Source: WLXB01 sp040221475 (lineage in GTDB: Bacteria > Pseudomonadota > Alphaproteobacteria > Rhodospirillales > Rhodospirillaceae). Taken from it: a stretch of 64,000 nt of DNA. The stretch spans positions 124,001 through 188,000 of the forward strand of contig JAVKEJ010000036.1 of the NCBI GenBank assembly GCA_040221475.1, given 5' to 3'. Made by a program: the position numbers and the translations under genes. Below the pieces are notes generated by a model, which saw only the letters and a program-made list of their open reading frames with translations, ran no database searches and had not been told where the DNA came from. Positions 26,047-34,784 of the stretch are shown piece by piece; the first letter of the stretch is position 1; each line of letters begins with the position of its first letter.

Positions 26047-26781
26047 CTATATTCCTAAATCTTCCAAACGTGCTGAATACATAAACCATCCCATAATAAG
26101 AAGTGCGCCGATATCATCGATTAGCAGACCAGCGTCCAATAGCATTGCCGTCACGCCCCCCATCAAAGCAATGCATGATGGAATCAGTAGCTTCTTGAAC
26201 AGTCCGAAACGCGATTCAAAGTGCTTGTTCCGGCACGTAGTGCTCTGGAGCAAGATTGCAGCTGCGCCGTTAATCAAAATCATTAAGACTGCAGTGATGA
26301 AAACCAGATTGACCTCAACATGGGGCGGCTTGAACAGCCGTACTATAAGGATTCCCATAATCCAAAGAGGAAACAGAACAGACGCAATCATTAGAATATG
26401 AGAGGCATTCTGGACATGCCGCAGGACATGTGACGGGCTGAAACGGCCTTGAGACTGAATCCCGCGTGTAGACACTCCCACAATGAGGAAATAGAGCTCA
26501 ATTGACACTGCCATGGAGAGTGCAAGAAGTATTAAAGAAACTGCAGGCACTGCCATAACCAGGCAACCCACACCGCCTACTGAGATAAGCAAGATTGGGA
26601 GTCCGACCCCAACAAAGTATCCGGATCCGATTAGGGTTGAAAATATGTGCGGTTTTGAAAGCATCATACGTTCTGATTCCAGCCCCGCTTCTGAGGTGTA
26701 AATGGTGTGTACAAACCTCAAAATTTGAGCGTAACTTACGAGCTGGGACAGATTCTCCTTTGCTTCTATAATCCTCAGCAA
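26047..26781 (-). CDS. Membrane protein of the czc operon, possibly CDF-derived
   Basis: A 244-residue protein with about six hydrophobic segments. The C-terminal part (LINGAAAILLQSTTCRNKHF, then LLDAGLLIDDIGALLIMGWF, ARLEDL) vaguely follows the TM4-TM6 pattern of cation diffusion facilitators, including an Asp in a late helix, but the classic HxxxD metal sites are not intact. I cannot assign it to a family with confidence. It overlaps the HuvX-like gene by 7 bases and is the last gene of the leftward operon that begins at the CDF gene, so a role in metal export is suggested by position only. Confidence 0.5.
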   Translation of the reverse strand: MLRIIEAKENLSQLVSYAQILRFVHTIYTSEAGLESERMMLSKPHIFSTLIGSGYFVGVGLPILLISVGGVGCLVMAVPAVSLILLALSMAVSIELYFLIVGVSTRGIQSQGRFSPSHVLRHVQNASHILMIASVLFPLWIMGILIVRLFKPPHVEVNLVFITAVLMILINGAAAILLQSTTCRNKHFESRFGLFKKLLIPSCIALMGGVTAMLLDAGLLIDDIGALLIMGWFMYSARLEDLGI

Positions 26782-27395
26782 GCGCTTGGTAGTGATGCGA
26801 TCAGTTTCTTTGTCGCCTTAAACTGTTCGACAATCTCTTGCGGCGGCTCTTCCCCTTCAGACGGCACATAAACCCCAAAAATGGAATTGCCCGACTGGTC
26901 AAGGAAGGTTACCCCCCGAATGGTTGCCCGCTCACTTGCGAGAGAGATAGCGTAAATTGAAGATATAAGATCAGGTCTGAGGTGACCGCCGACTCCGTTG
27001 TGACCAGACAAGTTAAAGAAATTGCTGCGCGTTGACGGTGCTCCTGCATTAACGGGACCGTGAACTTCAAAGACTTGCCCTCCGAAGCGAATCACCGTCA
27101 TGGCATCGGTCCAAGACCTCAGTGACTCCCACACTTCGTTGAAGGATATTCCAGTCGTTCCGGTGGCGGATTCTTCACCTAGAGCACTCAAAACGACAGC
27201 TTCGGTTACGCCGAGCTCGTCAGAAGCTCGAAACGTCATGGCCCCTGCACTAGCAACATAATATTCTTCGACAGACACCTTTTGAGTTGAGGTCGCACAC
27301 ATTTCCTGATGGCTTGCAGTATTGGCCGTACCGGGTGACAGCGCGACAATGCCGATACCAAGTACTTTTGTGAGGTAAGGAAAACGCAAAATCAT
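26775..27395 (-). CDS. Exported HuvX/ChuX-like haem-utilization protein
   Basis: From the ATG at 27395 (AGAGAG upstream) this gives 206 residues with a signal-like N terminus (LTKVLGIGIVALSPGTANTAS). The core follows the HuvX/ChuX cytosolic haem carrier family: DELGVTEAVVLSALGEE, VWESLRSWTDAMTVIRFGG, VFEVHGPVNAG, LSGHNGVGGHLRPDLISSIY and FLDQSGNSIFGVYVP. Known members sit in the cytoplasm with haem uptake genes; an exported copy inside a heavy-metal efflux operon is unusual. It starts 3 bases after the 65-residue ORF stop and overlaps the next gene. Whether it binds haem or another ligand is unknown. Confidence 0.65.
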   Translation of the reverse strand: MILRFPYLTKVLGIGIVALSPGTANTASHQEMCATSTQKVSVEEYYVASAGAMTFRASDELGVTEAVVLSALGEESATGTTGISFNEVWESLRSWTDAMTVIRFGGQVFEVHGPVNAGAPSTRSNFFNLSGHNGVGGHLRPDLISSIYAISLASERATIRGVTFLDQSGNSIFGVYVPSEGEEPPQEIVEQFKATKKLIASLPSAC

Positions 27396-27397
27396 AA

Positions 27398-27595
27398 CTA
27401 TTTTCTCTCTTTCCATTGATTTGAATTTTTGGCTGGGTGCGTAGGGATGGGCTCGCGGCTGCCACAAGGGGGATGAGGAAGCCGCAAGGGAAAGGCTGGG
27501 AAAACCTTTCCTACCAAGGCAGCAGGGAGGATATCGCCAGGTTGGAGAACATATTCGCCTCCGTTTATCTGGTATAGTTCTGCCTTAGCACCCAT
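27398..27595 (-). CDS. 65-residue ORF filling the czcA-HuvX gap
   Basis: A short frame that begins 8 bases after the czcA stop with TAGGA before its ATG and ends 3 bases before the start of the HuvX-like gene. The fit in a tight operon supports it being a gene. The sequence starts MGAKAELYQINGGEYVLQPG and continues with Pro-rich stretches (FPAFPLRLPHPPCG), ending in Lys/Glu-rich residues. No signal peptide or known domain is visible. It could be a leader that couples translation of the next gene. Unknown function. Confidence 0.4.
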   Translation of the reverse strand: MGAKAELYQINGGEYVLQPGDILPAALVGKVFPAFPLRLPHPPCGSREPIPTHPAKNSNQWKERK

Positions 27596-27602
27596 GTTCC
27601 TA

Positions 27603-30600
27603 TTACTCTGCCAACAAGGGACTTTCGGTCCCCGTCAACTCAGTTTCGATCTCTTCCTTCCGCGGCATGAACCAAGGATACAGTGATGGGAGGACGAGTA
27701 AGGTCAGCACGGTCGACGTGAACAACCCACCCATGACGACCGTCGCTAGTGGCCTTTGGACTTCGCTTCCAGTGCCACTCGCAATGAGCAGCGGCAAGAG
27801 TCCGAGGCCAGTTGTTACAGCCGTCATAAGAACGGGGCGGAGGCGAAGACGCGCGCCCTTTAGACAGGCTTCCCTCACCGGATGCCCCTCTTTGACAAGT
27901 TCGTTTATGTAGGTAATCAGCACCATGGCGTTTTCTAACGCGATGCCAAAAAGTGCGATAAATCCTACGGAAGATGGCACCGACAAATTCTGACCTGATA
28001 TCCAAAGCGCAACAATTCCCCCAACGAGCGCGAGTGGAATATTCAGAAGAATAAGAAGTGAATTACCGAATGAGCCAAAGTTTATAAACAGAACAAATGC
28101 GATAGCCGCCAGGGTGATGGGTATGACAACCGCAAACCTTGCGTTCGCTTCCTGTTGAAGCCTGAACTGTCCGCCCCAGGTCGTGAAATAGCCCGGCGGA
28201 AGTTCCACCTCGGCATCAATAGCTTCCTGTCCCAGTTCTACAAATGTACCAATATCGAGCCCAACCACGTTCGCTTGAACTGTAACGAAGCGCTGTGTGT
28301 TCTCCCTCGTAATCTGCCGTGGCCCAACAATCTCTCTCACATCGGCGAGTTGTGAGAGCGGCACGCGCGCACCGGTGGGAGTCTTTACAAGGATTTGGCC
28401 GATCTTTTCAGGCGTGTCTCTAAATTCCTCAGAAAAGCGCACAACTATCTCGAAACGGCGAATTCCTTCGAATACTTGCCCCGCCTCAGCCCCCCCGACG
28501 GCTGCCTTGACGACATTCTGAACATCTTCGATATTCAAACCATACCTTGCTACAGCCTCCCGGTCGGGGGTTATGAGCAGTTGCGGTGTGCCGCTTACCT
28601 GATCCACCTGGACATCCGCTGCACCTTCAACGTCACGAAGAACACCGGCAATTTCGTTTGCCTTTTCTTCCAGAACCTCAAGGTCATCACCGAAAAGCTT
28701 AACGGCGAGTTCCGCTCTCACGCCCTCCAAAAGCTCATCCACCGTCATTTCTACGGGTTGAGTGAGATTTGCAATAACGCCTGGCATGACACCAAGTTCC
28801 TCGCGGATTATCTCTTCAATAAATTCTTGATCTCCTGACTCCCGCCATTCGTTTTCTGGTTTAAGGATGACGTACATCTCAGCAGAGTTTATCGGGTCCG
28901 CATGAGCCCCGACCTCACCGCGCCCGATACGCGAAACCACTTCTTTGATTTCCGGAATTGCCAGTAAACGCCGCTCCACAATCATCGTGGTGCGTTTGCT
29001 TTCGTTAAGAGAGATAGACGGGGCCATAGTGAGGCGGACAACGATTGTTCCTTCCTTTAGCTCAGGTGTGAACTCCGATCCGAGGAAAGGAAAGATGACC
29101 AAACCCACCGCGACTAAACCACCGGCAAGCCACACAGCCACTTTGCGATTGCCAATAAAATATTCCAGCAGAACCGTATAATGAGGAAGAATCTTACGAA
29201 TAATCAGAGGCTCGTTGTTGCCGTCCTCTCCTTCGAGAGTTTGCGCTGGCCTCTTCAACAGCAGGTCACAAAAGACAGGTGCGAGAAACAGCGAGAATAT
29301 CAATGAGCCAGTCAACGCGAGGGTGATCGAATAGGCCAAAGGACCAAACGTTTTTCCTTCAACGCCCTCCAATGCAAATAGCGGAAGAAAGACGATGATG
29401 ATGATTGCTATCGCGAAAAGAATTGGCCTCGCCACCTCCCGGCAAGCCTTTTCGACAATTTGACGCTTTGTCAGCCCTGGGTGGGGTTCCCGCAACAAGC
29501 GGTCCGCGTTTTCTACCATGACAATGGTCCCATCGACCAAAATACCGATAGCAATTGCGAGGCCACCAAAAGACATAAGGTTTGCTGAAAGATCGAAGTA
29601 GCCCATTGCGATGATGGCGAAGAGAATTGAGAACGGAATAGCAATGGCAACAACAGCACTTGGTCTCGCCCCGCCCATGAACGCGAACAGAACAATGGCT
29701 ACAAGCACAATTCCTTGGAGAAGCGCATTCGTTACGGTTGCGACTGCAGAATCGACGATGTCTTTCTGCTGGTAGTAGGGAACGAGTTCCAGGCCTTCTG
29801 GAATGATGCCGTTGATTTCTTCGATCTTCTCTTCTACGCGCTCAATCACCGAGGACGCGTTTGTGCCGTAAAGTTTTACAACCATCCCCGCAACGACTTC
29901 GCCTTCGCCGTTACGGGTCTCTAACCCACGCCTGATAGCCCCACCTATCTGTACGTCAGCAACTTGATCCAGATAGACCGGACGTCCTTCTTCTGATTTC
30001 ACGACAATGCGTCCAAGGTCTTCAACATTGGTTGCAAGACCCACAGAACGAACGACCAGCTCCTCACTCCCTTTCTCTAAGAATTGCGCGCCGACATTTC
30101 GGTTGTTGGCCTTAATGCGCTCGATTAACTCGTCAAGTGTAACGTCATAGCGAAGCAGTGCATCAGGACGCACCACGACATGAAACTGCTTTTCAAAGCC
30201 ACCGATACCCAACACCTCAGTTACGCCAGGCACGGTTTGCAAATTGAATTTCACAATCCAATCATGAATCGTGCGGAGTTCTTCAAGGGAGTAAGAGCCG
30301 GTGGTGTCGTTGAGATAATAGAAAAGGATCAGGCCCATTCCCGTTGAAATCGGGCCCATTCCTGGTGTTCCGAAGCCGTCTGGAATTTGTTCGCGGGCTT
30401 CTTGCAGACGCTCATTCACCAGTTGACGATTGAAGTAGATGTCGGTGCCGTCATCAAAGTAAATATTGACGACCGAGAGCCCGAAGTTTGAAACGCTTCG
30501 TATTTGCTCCACCCCAGGCAAACCGGTCATGGCCGCTTCAACCGGATAGGTTACGTACTTCTCAATCTCTTCAGGCGCCAAACCGTCTGTCTCTGTAAAG

Positions 30601-30749
30601 ACTTGAACCAGATTCGGGGATACGTCCGGAAAGGCATCCACAGGCAGCTGGCCGTAAGACCAAATACCACCAAGGAATACTATGATCGCCAACACGCCAA
30701 CCAAGAGCGGGTTATGAATCGATCTCGATACAAGGTTCTCAATCATCAT
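27603..30749 (-). CDS. czcA: CzcA family RND heavy-metal efflux pump
   Basis: A second HME-RND pump, 1048 residues. The N-terminal MIENLVSRSIHNPLLVGVLA and QLPVDAFPDVSPNLVQVFTE are typical. TM4 has MSFGGLAIAIGILVDGTIVMVEN; the first Asp of the DFG seen in CzcA is Ser here, so the ion cannot be fixed from this motif. The second half has FINFGSFGNSLLILLNIPLA and ALFGIALENAMVLITYINELV. Genes 30763-33426 supply its adaptor and channel, and a CDF gene sits at the head of the same operon. Divalent cations (Co, Zn, Cd or Ni) are plausible by context. Confidence 0.88.
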   Translation of the reverse strand: MMIENLVSRSIHNPLLVGVLAIIVFLGGIWSYGQLPVDAFPDVSPNLVQVFTETDGLAPEEIEKYVTYPVEAAMTGLPGVEQIRSVSNFGLSVVNIYFDDGTDIYFNRQLVNERLQEAREQIPDGFGTPGMGPISTGMGLILFYYLNDTTGSYSLEELRTIHDWIVKFNLQTVPGVTEVLGIGGFEKQFHVVVRPDALLRYDVTLDELIERIKANNRNVGAQFLEKGSEELVVRSVGLATNVEDLGRIVVKSEEGRPVYLDQVADVQIGGAIRRGLETRNGEGEVVAGMVVKLYGTNASSVIERVEEKIEEINGIIPEGLELVPYYQQKDIVDSAVATVTNALLQGIVLVAIVLFAFMGGARPSAVVAIAIPFSILFAIIAMGYFDLSANLMSFGGLAIAIGILVDGTIVMVENADRLLREPHPGLTKRQIVEKACREVARPILFAIAIIIIVFLPLFALEGVEGKTFGPLAYSITLALTGSLIFSLFLAPVFCDLLLKRPAQTLEGEDGNNEPLIIRKILPHYTVLLEYFIGNRKVAVWLAGGLVAVGLVIFPFLGSEFTPELKEGTIVVRLTMAPSISLNESKRTTMIVERRLLAIPEIKEVVSRIGRGEVGAHADPINSAEMYVILKPENEWRESGDQEFIEEIIREELGVMPGVIANLTQPVEMTVDELLEGVRAELAVKLFGDDLEVLEEKANEIAGVLRDVEGAADVQVDQVSGTPQLLITPDREAVARYGLNIEDVQNVVKAAVGGAEAGQVFEGIRRFEIVVRFSEEFRDTPEKIGQILVKTPTGARVPLSQLADVREIVGPRQITRENTQRFVTVQANVVGLDIGTFVELGQEAIDAEVELPPGYFTTWGGQFRLQQEANARFAVVIPITLAAIAFVLFINFGSFGNSLLILLNIPLALVGGIVALWISGQNLSVPSSVGFIALFGIALENAMVLITYINELVKEGHPVREACLKGARLRLRPVLMTAVTTGLGLLPLLIASGTGSEVQRPLATVVMGGLFTSTVLTLLVLPSLYPWFMPRKEEIETELTGTESPLLAE

Positions 30750-30762
30750 TAAATCTACCTGA

Positions 30763-32085
30763 TTAGTGTGCGTGGCCAGCGTGCTCGAGTCCAGATCGGC
30801 CCAATTCTGCCTTTAAGGCGAAGGCGTTTCGCGCGACGTAAGTTTGGCCAAGCTGCAAACCTGAGACGATTTCTACGTGGCTGTCATTCTGACGTCCGAG
30901 CTGCACGACTGTGGTCTCGAAAACATCTCCCTCTTGAACAAAAACAACTGATTCATTATCGATTGTTTGTACTGCGTCTCGAGGGATGACGACGCTGGCT
31001 TTAATACTATTCACCGCTATGACGGCATCCACGAACGTTCCTGGCGGCCACTCACCATTTGAGTTATCGAGAATTACCCGTGCTGTCGCCGTACGCGTCA
31101 CCGGGTCTACGACTGGACTCACATATTCGACGCTTCCCTCTGCCCGTACATTCCCGTAACGGCTTGTCACGACAACTTTTTGATTTGCACGAACGAGCGA
31201 CAGTTGGGCTTCATACACAGTCAGATCGACCCAAACAGTACTGAGGTCAGCCACGATAAATGCTGGTGAGTCAGGGCCAATAAACTCACCGCGCGCAATA
31301 TTCCGTTCTATGACCTCGCCGCCAAGCGGGGCCTTGAGCTCAAAATGAGTAAGTTGATGCCCGTTACCGCTCGATAAATTCACCAGGTCACTCGGTGAAA
31401 CATCGAGCGCAAATAGCTTTTGTTCCGATGCTTTCAGAACAATCTCTGATTCTCGAAATACGTTACGTACCTCAAGGTACTCCTGCTCTGACGTGATCTT
31501 TTGATCCCATAGACGTTGATAGCGCTCAAAATTGGTATTAGCCAATGACGCACGTTCCCGTGCAGCCACGTAGTCGGCCTTAACGTCTGCTAATTCGCGG
31601 CTTTCAAGCTCGGCTAAAGCCTGTCCTTCTTCAACACGGTCTCCAAGGTTGACCAGGACCTTACGCACATTGCCACTCACTCTGGGTACAATGTGGGCTG
31701 CAAGGTTGTCATTTAACACGACCTCACCGCTCAGGCGAACAGTCGCTTGCAGGACATCACCGTTTGCCTGGCCGGTTCTAATACCGAACTCATCCATATC
31801 AGCTGGTGAAAGCCGGATCGCACCTTCTTCATGATCATCGTGATCGTCGTGATCATCTTCGTCGTGGTCGCCATGATCATCATGATCGTCATGCTCGTCT
31901 TCGTCATGGTCATCATGGTCGTTTTCTTCCTGCAGCATAGCTAGCAGAAACCCGTCACTAATTTTTTGTGATTCATACTTGGATGGCAGCGCTGCTCTCT
32001 CAAAATCATCGTCAGCCATCGCTATGGATGAAAACGTAATCATTGAGGCGGTCGCGAGAAGGATCGCCTTACTTTTGATACGCAT
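30763..32085 (-). CDS. czcB: CzcB-type periplasmic adaptor with His/Asp-rich segment
   Basis: From the ATG at 32085 (AGGAAG upstream) the adaptor is 440 residues. After a signal peptide ending SIAMA comes an acidic His-rich stretch (residues about 56-87, repeats of DHDDH) that can bind divalent metal. Then follow AHIVPRVSGNVRKVLVNLGDRVEEG (barrel-sandwich), a coiled hairpin with ARERASLANTNFERYQRLWD, and the beta-barrel DLSTVWVDLTVYEAQL. It ends AGHAH, again with histidines. It is co-transcribed with czcC upstream (28 bases) and czcA downstream (14 bases). Confidence 0.88.
   Translation of the reverse strand: MRIKSKAILLATASMITFSSIAMADDDFERAALPSKYESQKISDGFLLAMLQEENDHDDHDEDEHDDHDDHGDHDEDDHDDHDDHEEGAIRLSPADMDEFGIRTGQANGDVLQATVRLSGEVVLNDNLAAHIVPRVSGNVRKVLVNLGDRVEEGQALAELESRELADVKADYVAARERASLANTNFERYQRLWDQKITSEQEYLEVRNVFRESEIVLKASEQKLFALDVSPSDLVNLSSGNGHQLTHFELKAPLGGEVIERNIARGEFIGPDSPAFIVADLSTVWVDLTVYEAQLSLVRANQKVVVTSRYGNVRAEGSVEYVSPVVDPVTRTATARVILDNSNGEWPPGTFVDAVIAVNSIKASVVIPRDAVQTIDNESVVFVQEGDVFETTVVQLGRQNDSHVEIVSGLQLGQTYVARNAFALKAELGRSGLEHAGHAH
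31825..31920 (-). repeat. In-frame DHD/DHDDH repeat in CzcB
   Basis: About 32 codons repeat Asp-His-Asp units (DHDDHDEDEHDDHDDH and onward). At DNA level this is a run of near-identical GATGACCATGAT-type triplets that could change length by slippage. Comparable His-rich linkers exist in other CzcB proteins. Confidence 0.75.
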
Positions 32086-32112
32086 TACTTCTTCCTTTCT
32101 GTAGGTCATGTT

Positions 32113-33426
32113 CTACTCGCCTTGCCGCGCTACGAAACGTTCAAGCTCGGCGTGGTTGATGTGATAAGATTCGAGGGTATCCATGTATTGCTCGCGAACA
32201 TCGAGCAGTGTCCTTTGGGCTTGGACCAAATCAAGGAAACTCAGGCGTCCCGCTTGATAACTCTTGAGGATCGTGTCGTACGCTTCTGACGCCGCAGGTA
32301 GAATGTCCTCTTTTAGTGACCTGACGTTCTGGAAGGCTGACGCCATGCGAGTATAACTCTCGTTGAGCCTGACCTGTAGGTTGAGCAACGCCTGCTGGCG
32401 TTGATTGGCGGTAAGTTGGCGTTGCGCTTGAGCGGCCATGATGTTGCCTTGATTCCGATTAAAGAACGGCAAAGGGACTGAGACGCCCAATCGGACTGCC
32501 TCACCGTTATCGACCTCAAAGCGAGAACCTCCCAAAGTGACTGTAACGTCGGGAATGCGTTGTGACTTCTCGAACGCTAAGTTGGCGTCGCTACGGTTAA
32601 TCTCCTTGTCCCAGCGAACAAGGTAAGGACTCTCGGCAAGACGATCCGTGTAGACTGCGAGCGGTTCAGGAGGCGTAAACTGGTCGAGGTTGAAAACGGC
32701 AATTTGCTTAAGTGGTGCGCTAGACCCCCAAGTTGCGGCTAAATTTTGTCGCGCCACACTCAGTTCTCTTTCAGCTTCTGCTAGACCGATTTCACTACTC
32801 GACAGCTCTAGGTTTGCTCTTGTCTGCTCTGTCGGCGAAACCTGTCCCGCTTCGATACGGTTACGCACCGATTCTGCCAATTCACGGGCCAACTCGGCTG
32901 TGTCCTGAGCGATCTGGAGACGTTCCTGCGCTGCAACTACTGATATGAAAGTTTGGGTGGTGATTAAGATGACGTCTAGCCTCGCCATCTGATAGTCCTG
33001 CTCGGCCACATCTTTGCCGTAAGTCGCGACCCTGACTCTCTTGCTTCGCTTGCCGCCAAGTTCGAAGAGCTGGCTGAACTCGACGTTGATTTGCGCCTCA
33101 CGAAAACCGCTTCGCGCGCCGTTCCCACCAAATTCCTCAACTTCGGATGACAATTCAGGGTTCGGCAGCAGCCCCGCCTGAATGCGTGCGCCTTCTTGAA
33201 TATCAATGTTTCTTTGAGCGCTGTTAAGTCCAGGATTCGACTCCAGCGCAAATCCAACTGCTTCGCTCAAGGTTAAGGGCCCTTGAGACTGATTCTGAGT
33301 TCCGTCAGCCTGAGCAATTTGCGTCGAGGCTTGCCATTGGACAGTGGGCGTCCTTGAGCTATCGGCCAACGCCGATACGGTAAGAAAAAGCGAGGTAGTA
33401 ACAGTGACAACGAATGATGAATGCAT
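32113..33426 (-). CDS. czcC: CzcC-type TolC family outer-membrane protein
   Basis: Outer-membrane channel of the second RND system. The ATG at 33426 gives a proper signal peptide (MHSSFVVTVTTSLFLTVSALA) and about 437 residues; an ATG at 33477 or 33471 would add an unlikely extension. Two OEP repeats are visible: AVGFALESNPGLNSAQRNID and LLPNPELSSEVEEFGG in the first, RIPDVTVTLGGSRFEVDNGEA and SYQAGRLSFLDLVQAQRTLLD in the second. It is followed after 28 bases by czcB. An upstream small exported gene is 92 bases away. Confidence 0.85.
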   Translation of the reverse strand: MHSSFVVTVTTSLFLTVSALADSSRTPTVQWQASTQIAQADGTQNQSQGPLTLSEAVGFALESNPGLNSAQRNIDIQEGARIQAGLLPNPELSSEVEEFGGNGARSGFREAQINVEFSQLFELGGKRSKRVRVATYGKDVAEQDYQMARLDVILITTQTFISVVAAQERLQIAQDTAELARELAESVRNRIEAGQVSPTEQTRANLELSSSEIGLAEAERELSVARQNLAATWGSSAPLKQIAVFNLDQFTPPEPLAVYTDRLAESPYLVRWDKEINRSDANLAFEKSQRIPDVTVTLGGSRFEVDNGEAVRLGVSVPLPFFNRNQGNIMAAQAQRQLTANQRQQALLNLQVRLNESYTRMASAFQNVRSLKEDILPAASEAYDTILKSYQAGRLSFLDLVQAQRTLLDVREQYMDTLESYHINHAELERFVARQGE

Positions 33427-33517
33427 GGAACCCAACCGCAGAACGTGAACAACCATTAACCGGGATGGCATGAGCACGCGCTTTGGCGACCCATACCAAG
33501 TTTCAGCGTTGGGCGTT

Positions 33518-33937
33518 TTAGGTTAGGAGAACGGTGGTGGGTTTGATGACTGTCGCGTAGTCAGACTCAATGCCAACAGTAGATTGAGCTCGCAGATTTT
33601 CGAAGGAAACCTCGAAATCCACACTCTGAGTCCAAACAATAACCGTGGTCTGGAAGTCTGGACGTTTATCACCCAGGACTTTTGCAGCGGACACGGTGCT
33701 GTTGTCACTAATCGCTTTGTCGACGCAATCGTCCGCCAAGCAATTTAGCACCTCGTAAGCATCCGAATTTGACGCCAAACTACCAATGTCATGGTTAAAT
33801 TCAACGTGCGACTCGCCGTCCTGATGAACGCAAAGCACATAGACATCAATGGCAAATGAAGCCAGCAAAGCATACACCGCAGCCAATGAGACTGCTGTCG
33901 CTTTCCTAAACTTGTATCTGCGCAAAGATGTTATCAC
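33518..33937 (-). CDS. Small exported protein of the czc operon
   Basis: The 139-residue product has an N-terminal basic region and a helix (AVSLAAVYALLASFAIDVYV) followed by LCVHQDGESHVEFNHDIG and a Cys pair at LNCLADDCVD. The pattern VLC-x-x-x-DG-H-x-x-x-E followed by C-x(4)-C occurs in small proteins beside RND metal pumps as I recall, but I know no name. It lies between the CDF-like gene and czcC, so a sensor or chaperone in the envelope is inferred. No catalytic residue is visible. Confidence 0.55.
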   Translation of the reverse strand: MITSLRRYKFRKATAVSLAAVYALLASFAIDVYVLCVHQDGESHVEFNHDIGSLASNSDAYEVLNCLADDCVDKAISDNSTVSAAKVLGDKRPDFQTTVIVWTQSVDFEVSFENLRAQSTVGIESDYATVIKPTTVLLT

Positions 33938-34058
33938 TGGCTAAAAACTTCATCTGGAAGATGTATCCAGGGTAGTTGGAACCAATTGCTTTTGTCCAGA
34001 TTTTCTTCTGCGCGTGCGTATACCTCCCAGTTTTCTTGGGTTTTTAGCCTAGAATTCC

Positions 34059-34679
34059 TCATGGATGGATTCCTGAAAGCTCTGAACGGGCTTGGCGTAT
34101 GATCTGACTCGACGAATATAAAAACAAACTGGCCATCACACCGGCGACCAACAAATCGGGCCACGGCGTTCCACTTGCAAATACGCCCGCCGCCGCAAAC
34201 ATGACGGCTACATTGCCAATCGCGTCATTACGGCTACATAGCCAAACCGAACGAACATTGGCATCGCCATCTCTATACTTAAGGAGGAGCGCAACACTGA
34301 GTAGATTAGCGCTCAATGCCAACAAACCAATCATTCCCATTACTTCAGCCGTCGGTGTTTCCAATACGAATACGCTGTAGACCGTTGAACCAAATACCCA
34401 AAGCCCCATAGCGCCCAGGCTTAAGCCTTTGAGTAGCGCGGCACGAGCACGCCATATTAAGGGGCGACCAATCACATAAAAACTTAAAGCGTAGGTGGCG
34501 GTATCTCCCAGAAAATCCAAGGCGTCTGCTTTTAGGGCCTGTGAGGACGCCCCCATACCAGCCGCCATTTCAACAAAGAACATCGTACCGTTGATTGTAA
34601 TCACAGCCCATAGCGCCCTCCGGTAACCCACCGAAAGGCCCTCGAACTTAACGTCATCACCACACCCGCAGTTCGTCAT
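34059..34679 (-). CDS. CDF-like cation transporter without C-terminal domain
   Basis: A 206-residue protein of the cation diffusion facilitator type with six predicted helices. The first site lies in KADALDFLGDTATYALS, where classic CDFs have HxxxD or DxxxD, and the second in SRNDAIGNVAVMFAAA. The N terminus has MTNCGCGDD with two cysteines that could bind metal. The chain ends soon after the sixth helix (IRQARSELSG), so the usual cytoplasmic ferredoxin-like domain is missing. A GCAGGAA site precedes the ATG. It is the first gene after the MerR-type promoter at 34743-34773. Confidence 0.78.
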   Translation of the reverse strand: MTNCGCGDDVKFEGLSVGYRRALWAVITINGTMFFVEMAAGMGASSQALKADALDFLGDTATYALSFYVIGRPLIWRARAALLKGLSLGAMGLWVFGSTVYSVFVLETPTAEVMGMIGLLALSANLLSVALLLKYRDGDANVRSVWLCSRNDAIGNVAVMFAAAGVFASGTPWPDLLVAGVMASLFLYSSSQIIRQARSELSGIHP

Positions 34680-34742
34680 GTTTCCTGCTCAATCTTTCTT
34701 ATGCTGGCCATTGAACACGGCGCTTGTTCGTCTTACTTCATG

Positions 34743-34773
34743 ACCATAATCTCTCTAGTAACTAGAGGTTCAA
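34743..34773 (-). promoter_or_regulatory. MerR-family promoter of the CDF-czc operon
   Basis: The minus strand shows TTGAAC (34773-34768) and TATGGT (34748-34743) with exactly 19 bases between. The spacer begins with the 15-base dyad CTCTAGT-A-ACTAGAG (34753-34767), close to operators known for CadR/PbrR-type regulators. It lies 12 bases upstream of the divergent merR ATG and 64 upstream of the CDF gene. Confidence 0.8.
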
Positions 34774-34784
34774 GGGGAAAGAGT

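Noticed and set aside
26047..26781. Calling the membrane protein a CDF transporter
   Set aside because: Only the last helices resemble CDF; the metal-site residues are not intact, so I left it unassigned.
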